Assembly (NCBI GenBank): GCA_016522385.1
Contig: JAEKFU010000581.1
Span: 1-5,578, forward strand
Reading direction: 5' to 3'
Origin: Pseudomonadota bacterium
GTDB taxonomy: Bacteria; Pseudomonadota; Alphaproteobacteria; Rhizobiales; Aestuariivirgaceae
Length of the DNA: 5,578 bases
Within the stretch, counting starts at the first letter, position 1; each line of letters starts with the position of its first letter. Position numbers and translations under genes: made by a program. Shown here one piece after another: positions 1 through 4,941 of this stretch. The notes below the pieces were generated by a model. It saw only the letters and a list, made by a program, of their open reading frames with translations, was not told the DNA's origin and did not search any database.

Positions 1-350
1 CGATCAGTGAGGGCAGTCTCCGTTATGTTAAAAATGTAATGAATCTGGCGATCAATATTCTCATGGAATAAGAAAAATTCATCAGCAGCTAGATAAACAA
101 ATCCCAAAGAAACAACCCCCCAGACTATAAAAGGTTCCCTCCAAAGGGCATGCCTTCGCGATACTTCACGAGCTTGTAGGGTCTCAAAAGATAAAAAAGC
201 TATTACACACAATTGAAGAACCGAGAGGATAGTAATAAACCCGCGCTCCCCGAACTGATTCGATTTTGTGTAAATGTAAATTATACAGGCCGCACCCACC
301 GCCAGAAAGTTAGCCAACAGAATTAGGAAAAACAACCGTTTGTTTGTCAT
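1..350 (-). CDS. Multi-span membrane protein of unknown function (N-terminal 116 residues, runs off left edge)
   Basis: An open frame begins at ATG 350-348 and stays open to the window edge, so the C-terminus is missing. An in-frame stop lies eight codons upstream, which supports this start; the ribosome site is weak (GTGAG close to the ATG). The protein begins MTNKRLFFLILLANFLAVGA. Three hydrophobic segments are visible at about residues 5-27, 37-56 and 73-90, so it is an inner-membrane protein. Just after the third segment is AADEFFLFHENIDRQIH (residues 88-104). DE and HE pairs of this kind recur in uncharacterised bacterial multi-span proteins and could bind a metal or cofactor; that is inference. 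The gene is clearly more AT-rich than the regulators further right, which suggests separate acquisition. A promoter with a strong dyad lies about 80 bases upstream. Function is unknown. Confidence 0.75.
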   Translation of the reverse strand, partial: MTNKRLFFLILLANFLAVGAACIIYIYTKSNQFGERGFITILSVLQLCVIAFLSFETLQAREVSRRHALWREPFIVWGVVSLGFVYLAADEFFLFHENIDRQIHYIFNITETALTD

Positions 351-427
351 ATACTCACAGCACCTTACCGGTCAGGTGAACCAGCAAGCCAAATAGAATT
401 TTTTTCATCCGCGCTGCATCCAAACTA

Positions 428-456
428 AAATTAGACTTTAGTATAATTAGAGTCAA
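428..456 (-). promoter_or_regulatory. Promoter with embedded dyad operator for the membrane-protein gene
   Basis: On the minus strand a -35 box TTGACT (456-451), a 17-base spacer and a -10-like TAATTT (433-428) point toward the membrane-protein gene, with the start of transcription expected near 421. The dyad TTATACTAAAGTCTAA (446-431) fills most of the spacer and touches the -10. Extended to 448-429, its arms AATTATAC/GTCTAATT match at 7 of 8 positions. The same arrangement recurs at 845-873 on the plus strand. A repressor, or a MerR-like activator, could bind here; the regulator is unknown. Confidence 0.5.
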
Positions 457-522
457 CCAAAACGTTTGGAAGGCTTAAGGTTGTGGTGAATCAACCGCGC
501 CACCAGTATGCGCTCAGCGCCC

Positions 523-813
523 CTAGAGCGCGACGCCGGCCAATGTATCCGATCGCATAAAAACCAGAGGCCCTTTCCGGGGCCCCATAGCTGGTTTGTT
601 GTCGGTGGTCACATGAAGGGGACCCGAGAGGGATTGAGCTCGTGGGGCGTCTAGCATCCCGGCCGCATTGGCATATCGACAATCTGCATCGCCGTCGCCG
701 CATTGTGGGCAGGGCAACGCGCCCTGTTGGTTGTCGGTCCACTTTAGACAGGTCGATTTTTTTCGTGTAGCCGCGTTCTTGCGCAAACATGACATGCAAA
801 TTTGCCACACCAT
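523..813 (-). CDS. Hypothetical small protein with two CxxC motifs (possible zinc ribbon)
   Basis: A 96-residue open frame from ATG 813 to TAG 523. The N-terminal part reads MVWQICMSCLRKNAATRKK, and CPQCG follows about 26 residues after the first CxxC. The pairs C6/C9 and C35/C38 are spaced like a zinc ribbon, with extra Cys at 22 and 45. The rest (about residues 50-96) has no recognisable motif. No convincing ribosome site is seen: the region before the ATG is the palindrome CGAAAATTTTCG. A second frame on the same strand (835-491) is also open, and codon bias separates the two only weakly. I do not recognise the family. It could be a relic of a longer gene or chance. It accounts for the only protein-like pattern between 351 and 855. 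Confidence 0.3.
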   Translation of the reverse strand: MVWQICMSCLRKNAATRKKSTCLKWTDNQQGALPCPQCGDGDADCRYANAAGMLDAPRAQSLSGPLHVTTDNKPAMGPRKGPLVFMRSDTLAGVAL

Positions 814-844
814 GTCGAAATTTTCGCCAATCCAAATTTACGCG

Positions 845-873
845 TTTACTCAGCTTAGACTAAAGTCTAATGT
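845..873 (+). promoter_or_regulatory. Promoter with perfect 16-bp dyad operator, driving a short transcript
   Basis: The plus strand shows TTTACT (845-850), a 17-base spacer and TAATGT (868-873). Between them lies the dyad TTAGACTAAAGTCTAA (855-870), with perfect 6-bp arms around TAAA. Aligned to the minus-strand module at 456-428, 23 of 29 positions are identical, including all of TAAAGTCTAA. The boxes are weak by sigma70 standards, but their spacing is identical in both copies and an intrinsic terminator lies about 110 bases downstream. The dyad could also act on the minus-strand ORF that starts at 813. Confidence 0.5.
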
Positions 874-879
874 GAAAAG

Positions 880-993
880 CAGCTCAAATTTCACTTGCGA
901 GCTTGGGGCAAGCAAGACGGTGCAAAGCCGCAATCCAATATTTTGACGCGGGCGACACGAATTGCGGTCCTTCGGGACCGCTTTTCGTTTTTT
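880..993 (+). ncRNA. Candidate small RNA of about 110 nt, operator-controlled
   Basis: This is the interval between a promoter-like module (845-873) and a strong intrinsic terminator (964-993). It contains a short hairpin GCTTG-GGG-CAAGC (901-913) with a G-only loop, then a mostly single-stranded A/C-rich stretch, then the terminator stem and its U-rich tail, which is the usual build of an Hfq-dependent trans-acting sRNA. The only overlapping coding possibility is a 24-codon leaderless frame (GTG 872 to TGA 944-946) with no family resemblance. I do not recognise a named sRNA family. The ends are estimates: start 7 bases after the -10, end in the T tract. Existence is inferred from promoter plus terminator. 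Confidence 0.45.
964..993 (+). terminator. Intrinsic (rho-independent) terminator
   Basis: The stem GCGGTCC (964-970) / GGACCGC (975-981) is a perfect 7-bp GC-rich helix closed by the very stable tetraloop TTCG, followed by TTTTCGTTTTTT (982-993). It acts on plus-strand transcripts. No protein gene on this strand ends properly before it, so it most likely ends the candidate small RNA. Confidence 0.85.
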
Positions 994-1023
994 GCAGAAT
1001 GTCCGCAGTAGGTCGTTAGCGAA

Positions 1024-1291
1024 TTAGAGCGTTTCTTTCTCATGTGGAATCATTTGACCGCGTTTCTGCGTCTGCTGGCTAGGCATGCTTCGCGCCGTGG
1101 TCTGGTTGACCACAAGCGCAGCATAACGACGTCCAGCGGGCGCAGAAACATGGCCTTCGGTGGCCCAAATCCGACCATCGGACGTCGTTACCGAACTTGC
1201 CCGATGACCCACATCGCGCCGCGTTCCATAACTAGCCGAGTGACCGGATTTGGACCATCAAATGGTTCCACATGAGAAAGAAACGCTCTAA
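1024..1291. mobile_element. MITE-like element, 268 bp, with 34-bp terminal inverted repeats
   Basis: The left end 1024-1057 starts TTAGAGCGTTTCTTTCTC and the right end 1258-1291 is its reverse complement, matching at 33 of 34 positions (the exception is base 1050). A TA dinucleotide at each tip (1025-1026 and 1289-1290) would fit TA target duplication as in IS630/Tc1-type transposition; that is inference. The interior has no convincing gene but is dense in nested dyads: 1062-1078 with 1133-1149 (15 of 17), TAACGACGTCC 1124-1134 with 1180-1190 (11 of 11), and GTGGTC/GACCAC 1097-1113. The termini belong to the same family as the palindrome at 3081-3130. Open frames on both strands inside it are best read as chance. 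Confidence 0.75.
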
Positions 1292-1371
1292 GCCACACCT
1301 GACGCTTTGATCCGCTATCACCAGATACACATGATCCAATGAACAATGTACCTGCCGGCTACAATCGCGGA

Positions 1372-1788
1372 TTATTCGTCCTCGCCAAGTTTGCGTTGAA
1401 TGCGCTCTATTGTTTGGCAACTCTCCTTAAGTTCGTCGATAGCCTGCAGTTTGGAGGAGACCTGTCGCTCCAGAAACTGTATTTGCTCGTGAAACTTGAC
1501 AACGGCGACCCGGCGCTGCGTAGCGCCGCCATCATCAAGATCATAAAGGTCGAGCATCTCCTTGATCTCAAGCAGCGTGAAATCAACCCGCTTGCCGAAA
1601 AGTATTAGCTTTAGCCTTGCAACGTCGCGGCGGCTGTAAATTCTCTTATGACCGCGCCTTTTTGGATGCAGCAGACCTTTGATCTCATAGAAGCGCAACG
1701 CACGTGCCGTAACGCAAAATTCGCGGGTGAGTTCCGAGATGGTGAATTCGTTCTTCGCCTCGGGACCGGGGCAAGCATTGTCAAACAT
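1372..1788 (-). CDS. MerR-family transcriptional regulator, GnyR/LiuR-like
   Basis: A 138-residue DNA-binding regulator starting at ATG 1788, with the ribosome site GAGGA six bases before it. A nine-residue lead is followed by the MerR winged helix: helix-turn-helix FTISELTREFCVTARALRFY (15-34), wing and second helix region KGLLHPKRRGHKRIYSRRDV (37-56), then GKRVDFTLLEIKEMLDLYD (65-83). A coiled-coil dimerisation helix fills about residues 92-135. Length and the pattern around LKLIL.GKR...LLEIKEMLDLYD match the GnyR/LiuR branch, whose known members regulate leucine/isovalerate or acyclic-terpene acyl-CoA degradation genes. The C-terminus has no Cys cluster typical of metal sensors (Cys only at 6, 25 and 124). 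It is transcribed divergently from the AraC gene. No acyl-CoA gene lies beside it, so its target here is unknown; it may act on distant genes or be an orphan. Confidence 0.88.
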   Translation of the reverse strand: MFDNACPGPEAKNEFTISELTREFCVTARALRFYEIKGLLHPKRRGHKRIYSRRDVARLKLILFGKRVDFTLLEIKEMLDLYDLDDGGATQRRVAVVKFHEQIQFLERQVSSKLQAIDELKESCQTIERIQRKLGEDE

Positions 1789-2014
1789 GTTATTTCCTCA
1801 TGTTCTGAAGCGTGTGCAAGGAAGCAAGAGCCGGTAGCGGCGAGCCGACATCGGTCGGCAGGGTCAGTTGGGGAAACTAACGGTTCCAATTGATTATGTT
1901 TTATGAATTGGCGCCACTTATTGACGACTTGACGCCAAATCACCGGTGAGGCTTGCTATCCAGTCCCAAGCAAGGAATTGATCGGTTGATCGATCGTCAT
2001 GGGGGTGTGGAAGG
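1789..2014. promoter_or_regulatory. Divergent intergenic control region between MerR and AraC genes
   Basis: This 226-bp gap must hold the start signals of both regulators. It contains several dyads: GCCGAC-ATCG-GTCGGC (1844-1859), TTGGCG (1908-1913) with CGCCAA (1933-1938), and CTTGCT (1952-1957) facing AGCAAG (about 1969-1974). TTGACG occurs twice (1921-1926 and 1929-1934) and could serve as a -35 toward the AraC gene, but no good -10 follows at 16-18 bases. For the MerR side a CATAAT-like -10 (1898-1893, minus) has no matching -35. The dyads are candidate operators; which protein binds which is not decidable from sequence alone. Confidence 0.4.
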
Positions 2015-3025
2015 ATGCCCGGAATGCCAAGAGTGCGCGCCGTTGGCGCATGGATCGTCCTGCAGCAACTCCGTCGTCAGAGACTGGACGTTGACGAGAT
2101 CGTAAAGGCCGCCCGGCTAGAGCTGCAGACACTCAATCGCAAAGACGCATGGATACCGTTTGCGAAGCACGCGGAATTGCTGGAGATCGCGGCGCGAGAA
2201 ACGGGCGACGACTTCCTGGGGCTGAATGCCGCTTCGCTCATCGACCCGAGAGACCTGGGAGCGATTGGTTACGTAGGTTTGTCATCGCGGACTCTCGGCG
2301 ATGCCCTTTTGAACTTGAAAAGATATCTAGCGACAATCAGCGAGGCGGTGCGGATAGATCTTATAGTCGATGATGGCCAAGTTCGCCTAACGTCTGAGCC
2401 TGTCGAGGCGTCTTTCCTTCAAGCTCGGCAGGCAATGGAGTTTGGGGCCGGCGCGCATCTGGCTTGCTACCAGTTCTTCACCAGGCGCAAAATCTTACCG
2501 CTGGAAGTTCAGTTCGCACATCCGTTCACCGGCGACAACCAAGTACATCAACGGCATTTCGGATGCCCGGTCGCCTTCGGCCAAGACCGTAGTCAAATTG
2601 TCCTCCATCAACGGCAGCTTACCCTGCCGATCGAAAGTGCTGACGACAGGCTTCTCGAAATTCTCAAAGCCCAGTGTGACGAGATCCTGATGAAAAGGGC
2701 AGAGAACAATTCGCAGTTCATGACCAGACTTGAGCGCTGTATTGTCGACCTGTTGCCCAGAGGCGAGGCCAGGGCCAAGATCGTTGCGGCCGAACTGGGC
2801 ATGAGCGAGCGAAGCTTCGTTCGCCATCTTGCCGGCATGGGCACAAGCTTTTCGGAGGTCCTGAGCAGATTGCGGCATGAACTGGCGTTGAAATATCTTC
2901 AGCAGCCCGAACTCAGCCTTGACCACGTCTCGTTCCTGCTCGGTTACGCAAACCAAAGCGCCTTCAGCGCCGCGTTCAAACGGACGACCGGCCGCACACC
3001 ACGAGAAATGCGTACTGCAGCTTAG
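2015..3025 (+). CDS. AraC-family transcriptional regulator with AraC-binding-like N-terminal domain (OruR/ArgR-type architecture)
   Basis: A 336-residue cytoplasmic transcription factor. Residues about 20-205 resemble the N-terminal ligand/oligomerisation domain of the arabinose-binding-like group (PF12625-type architecture), with the typical stretch DPRDLGAIGYVGLSSRTLGD (78-96). Residues 250-333 are the double helix-turn-helix AraC domain: first HTH around AAELGMSERSFVRHLAGMG (258-276) and second around LDHVSFLLGYANQSAFSAAF (302-321), followed by KRTTGRTPREMR, the standard AraC signature. Full length for the family. The start is uncertain: ATG 2015 directly abuts GGAAGG, whereas ATG 2024 has AAGG nine bases upstream and is the better-spaced choice, giving 333 residues. 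It diverges from the MerR gene. Nothing downstream on the same strand looks like its target. The stop codon TAG (3023-3025) lies within a repeat end, see the repeat entry at 3022. Confidence 0.9.
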   Translation: MPGMPRVRAVGAWIVLQQLRRQRLDVDEIVKAARLELQTLNRKDAWIPFAKHAELLEIAARETGDDFLGLNAASLIDPRDLGAIGYVGLSSRTLGDALLNLKRYLATISEAVRIDLIVDDGQVRLTSEPVEASFLQARQAMEFGAGAHLACYQFFTRRKILPLEVQFAHPFTGDNQVHQRHFGCPVAFGQDRSQIVLHQRQLTLPIESADDRLLEILKAQCDEILMKRAENNSQFMTRLERCIVDLLPRGEARAKIVAAELGMSERSFVRHLAGMGTSFSEVLSRLRHELALKYLQQPELSLDHVSFLLGYANQSAFSAAFKRTTGRTPREMRTAA

Positions 3026-3046
3026 AGCGTTTCAAATTTTGAACCC
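3022..3046 (+). repeat. Partial copy of the TTAGAGCGTTTC repeat end, overlapping the AraC stop codon
   Basis: TTAGAGCGTTTC (3022-3033) is identical to the first 12 bases of the MITE end at 1024. It is followed by the small dyad TTCAAATTTTGAA (3031-3043). Only one end can be recognised; the nearest possible opposite end (about 3074-3084, GGAACGCTAG) matches poorly. The TAG in the repeat tip supplies the stop codon of the preceding AraC gene. Confidence 0.5.
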
Positions 3047-3080
3047 GGATTACGGAGGGGAGAGCTGGCGGCCTGGAACG

Positions 3081-3130
3081 CTAGAGCGTGTCTTTCTCAA
3101 ATGGTTCCATATGAGAAAGACACGCTCTAG
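3081..3130. repeat. 50-bp near-perfect palindromic repeat (REP-like), same family as the MITE ends
   Basis: The arms CTAGAGCGTGTCTTTCTCA (3081-3099) and its exact reverse complement (3112-3130) pair at 19 of 19 positions. The 12-base centre itself pairs as ATGG-TT-CCAT after one A/A mismatch, so as RNA or single-stranded DNA the whole unit folds into one long hairpin. Its right two thirds, from TCAAATGG to the tip, match the MITE terminus at 1258-1291 apart from four positions. It lies between the convergent AraC and cupredoxin genes and could end transcripts from either, but there is no U tract. Confidence 0.85.
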
Positions 3131-3169
3131 TTGGCTCATACAGACAGGCACGCTTTAGTTTGGCCCCAG

Positions 3170-3182
3170 GAGGGCTACCCTC
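3170..3182. other. Small GC-rich hairpin between convergent genes
   Basis: GAGGG-CTA-CCCTC forms a 5-bp stem with a 3-base loop, 60 bases beyond the stop of the minus-strand cupredoxin gene. It might help end transcription in either direction, but the following T-rich stretch is broken (TGATCTTCTT), so it is not a clear intrinsic terminator. Confidence 0.25.
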
Positions 3183-3241
3183 TGATCTTCTTCGTAGCCG
3201 TAAGCTTGAACTCGTACTTAAGAACGTAACTTGGACAGCGC

Positions 3242-4195
3242 TCAATCGCTACCTTCGCCCTTGGCGCCACTGCCGCCGAGAGCCCATGCGCTCAAAGCAC
3301 TTTGCCTCCCAGTGCGATGACTGTTGCGCGAACCAGGGTCGTCATAGTCGTATTCGTCGTCATTGGCAGCAACATTGTAATTCACGCTGGTCTTCACTTG
3401 CCCGCGGACCATTCGACGTTTTTTGCGGGAATGCTTAATCGAAGGCACGTCGGTGCGGCGCAGTGAGGGCGGCCGAACAGGTGGTGCGCCTGGTTTTTTC
3501 AATGTTGCATCGCCCGAACCAGACGCGCTGGTGCGCATCGGCTCTTTTCGCGGCAAGACTGCCGTTTGGGGCGGTTGTCGATTGCTTGACGCAACAACAT
3601 TCTCCTGGTGAATGTCCGCCTCGATGCTGACAATGCCTTTCATTTCAGGTTCGTAGTGCAATGGAATGTTGCAGCCAAATTCGACATCCCTTGATCGGTT
3701 GAATTGCCAAAGGATTTCTTTGGTTTCGCCCGGCGTTACAACAACCGCAGTTGGCGCATCAGGCCAGCTCACCGGCAGCGTGTTTTGTTTCTGCAATTTC
3801 GCCTCGACCAGCCCTAATATTAATTGTACGCGACGGGCTTTCTGAACCTGTGGCGTGCCGAGGGTAAAATCATGTGGCCGGTCGCCCCTATTGCGGATCA
3901 CGAACCGGATCGTTTCGCCTGCGGTTACTGATATTATCTTCCTGTCGAAAGACAATTGCTGAATATCAATGCTGACGGTTCTGACGCTCTGCCTATGCGG
4001 CACGGTCGCGCTACCGGTTGATTGCTCGCCTGCCGGCTGCCCGGTGCCGGGTGCATCAGTCACAGGATACGCCCGCAGAGAGCCCGGATAAGTAAGCGCC
4101 AATCCCAACACAAGTGCCAAGACCAAGGGCACTATTGGTTTGGCAGGGCTTTGTGTCGGCAATTCACTCAACAAACTGACAGTGTGGTACATCAC
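3242..4195 (-). CDS. Exported cupredoxin-domain copper protein with a long basic/acidic tail
   Basis: A 317-residue protein. The start is GTG 4195 or the adjacent ATG 4192; the ATG is the likelier codon, with only a weak GAGTG-type ribosome site. Residues 19-42 form a hydrophobic segment (IVPLVLALVLGLALTYPG) behind a short N-terminus with one Lys, a signal peptide or signal anchor, so the body lies in the periplasm. Residues about 72-193 form a cupredoxin beta-sandwich: FVIRNRGDRPHDFTLG supplies His108, and FGCNIPLHYEPEMKG supplies Cys175, His180 and Met185, the full type 1 copper ligand set (electron transfer or copper carriage). Residues 197-317 are an unusual, probably disordered tail with Pro, Arg/Lys and Ser patches (KHSRKKRRMVRG, 254-265), an acidic stretch (NDDEYDYDD) and a Gly-rich end. 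Typical relatives end soon after the Met ligand. Monocistronic here. Partner enzyme unknown. Confidence 0.82.
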   Translation of the reverse strand: MMYHTVSLLSELPTQSPAKPIVPLVLALVLGLALTYPGSLRAYPVTDAPGTGQPAGEQSTGSATVPHRQSVRTVSIDIQQLSFDRKIISVTAGETIRFVIRNRGDRPHDFTLGTPQVQKARRVQLILGLVEAKLQKQNTLPVSWPDAPTAVVVTPGETKEILWQFNRSRDVEFGCNIPLHYEPEMKGIVSIEADIHQENVVASSNRQPPQTAVLPRKEPMRTSASGSGDATLKKPGAPPVRPPSLRRTDVPSIKHSRKKRRMVRGQVKTSVNYNVAANDDEYDYDDPGSRNSHRTGRQSALSAWALGGSGAKGEGSD

Positions 4196-4220
4196 TCACA
4201 CTCTGGTACTCACAGCGACA

Positions 4221-4240
4221 AAATCGGCACAAATCGGCAC
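4221..4240. repeat. Tandem 10-bp direct repeat upstream of the cupredoxin gene
   Basis: AAATCGGCAC occurs twice head to tail (4221-4230 and 4231-4240), 26-45 bases upstream of the cupredoxin start. It may be a binding-site duplication in the 5' leader or a slippage product. Confidence 0.45.
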
Positions 4241-4281
4241 CGGAACGCGGGGAGCAACAGGGCCTCACTCCATTAGGTGCA

Positions 4282-4300
4282 GGTCAATGAACAATTGACC
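4282..4300. promoter_or_regulatory. Candidate operator upstream of the cupredoxin gene
   Basis: GGTCAAT-GAACA-ATTGACC is a perfect 7-bp inverted repeat with a 5-base spacer, centred about 95 bases upstream of the cupredoxin start. It has the size and symmetry of a dimeric regulator site. No confident -35/-10 pair was found around it; TATACG on the minus strand near 4332 is a weak -10 candidate. The regulator is unknown. Confidence 0.45.
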
Positions 4301-4384
4301 CTAAGTCATATTACCACAATTTTATGCCGTATAAAAACCTCAATTTAGACACAATTTGGAGCGCGCTTGTGATTTCACTACACC

Positions 4385-4810
4385 TTAGTAGTCACGGCGC
4401 TTCTGGGCGCCGTCATAGAGAATTTCCGACCACTTCGCATTCACAGTGTCGCGGAACGCGACATCTTCGCGTGCCATATCGCGACTCGGGCGCGGTGCAA
4501 ATTCGAAACTTCCATATGGGTCATCGCCTCGCACCAGTTGAGCATGTGTCCGCCCTTTGGTCTGAACCACACTAGGTGGAAGATAAGACTGGATCGCAAA
4601 ACCAATGCGTCGATCATCGCTATTATTGGGTTGCGAACTATGGATCACCCGCTGACTGTGGAATGAAACCTGGCCGGGTCGTAGCGGCGTTTCAACAGCC
4701 CTGGTTTCATCGACATCCACGATCTCCTGTCCACGGGTCAGGATGTTTTCTTCACCAAACGTCTCATTGTGATCATGAATTTCGCCGCGGTGGCTGCCTG
4801 GGATCATGGG
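4385..4810 (-). pseudogene. Truncated phytanoyl-CoA dioxygenase (PhyH)-family protein, C-terminal half only
   Basis: The frame ending at TAA 4387-4385 encodes about 141 residues clearly like the C-terminal half of PhyH-family Fe(II)/2-oxoglutarate oxygenases. It begins at PMIPGSHRGEIHDHNETFG, the IPGSH motif that normally sits mid-protein. Later come FHSQRVIHSSQPNNSDDRRI, with the distal iron-binding His (codon 4642-4640) in HSSQPNNS and the Arg pair expected to hold 2-oxoglutarate, and a conserved-looking end AKWSEILYDGAQKRRDY. Whole family members are about 270-300 residues. The first half, with the HxD iron ligands, is missing, so it cannot be active alone. The same frame stays open upstream to GTG 4951, but that part (MQCLTPPRSRTPAPSRS and onward) is Arg/Pro-rich shadow sequence antisense to another fragment. 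The surviving frame has no internal stop, so the truncation may be recent. Confidence 0.82.
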
Positions 4811-4941
4811 CTTCTTTAATAAAGAGCACCGTTCCCTCCGGGGCGGATGCTTTCTCGCTGTCGCTGTTCCGCGACTTTGCCGAATCCTTTTGGGAATGGC
4901 TGACCGAGATGGCGCTGGAGTTCGGCTACGAGGTGGTGTGA
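4811..4941 (+). pseudogene. Orphan C-terminal coding fragment of an unrecognised gene
   Basis: The plus frame ending at TGA 4939-4941 has a strong coding signature from about 4838: nearly all codons end in G or C, unlike the antisense frame. The protein end reads AFSLSLFRDFAESFWEWL followed by TEMALEFGYEVV, a well-formed amphipathic helical C-terminus. Upstream of about 4811 the frame is just the antisense of the PhyH remnant, so the N-terminus of the original protein is lost. I do not recognise the family. It meets the PhyH remnant 5' end to 5' end. Confidence 0.35.

Noticed and set aside
442..447. TATAAT as a plus-strand -10 box
   Set aside because: No -35-like hexamer at 15-19 bases upstream and no gene or transcript signal downstream on the plus strand; the sequence is better explained as part of the dyad of the minus-strand promoter.
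491..835. 114-residue minus-strand frame overlapping the CxxC ORF
   Set aside because: Rich in Arg/Pro/Ser runs typical of a shadow frame; no motif and no ribosome site.
668..946. 92-residue plus-strand frame ending just before the terminator
   Set aside because: No ribosome site and no family resemblance. It runs across the promoter/dyad at 845-873 and is antisense to the CxxC frame, so it is best seen as chance; only its last 24 codons lie inside the candidate sRNA.
1024..1275. Frames of 62-77 residues on both strands inside the MITE
   Set aside because: They start or end within the terminal inverted repeats and look like nothing known; the inverted-repeat structure explains the sequence better.
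1611..1943. 110-residue minus-strand frame and an 81-residue plus-strand frame over the MerR start and control region
   Set aside because: Out-of-frame shadows of the well-supported MerR gene with low-complexity composition.
2495..2956. 153-residue minus-strand frame inside the AraC gene
   Set aside because: Antisense shadow of a full-length, clearly homologous AraC regulator; long antisense frames are expected in GC-rich genes.
3160..3438. 92-residue plus-strand frame over the end of the cupredoxin gene
   Set aside because: Antisense shadow; Cys/Arg/His-rich without motif or ribosome site.
4576..4941. 121-residue plus-strand frame taken as one gene
   Set aside because: Its first two thirds are the exact antisense of the PhyH remnant; only the part after about 4811 has real coding bias, and it is listed separately as a fragment.
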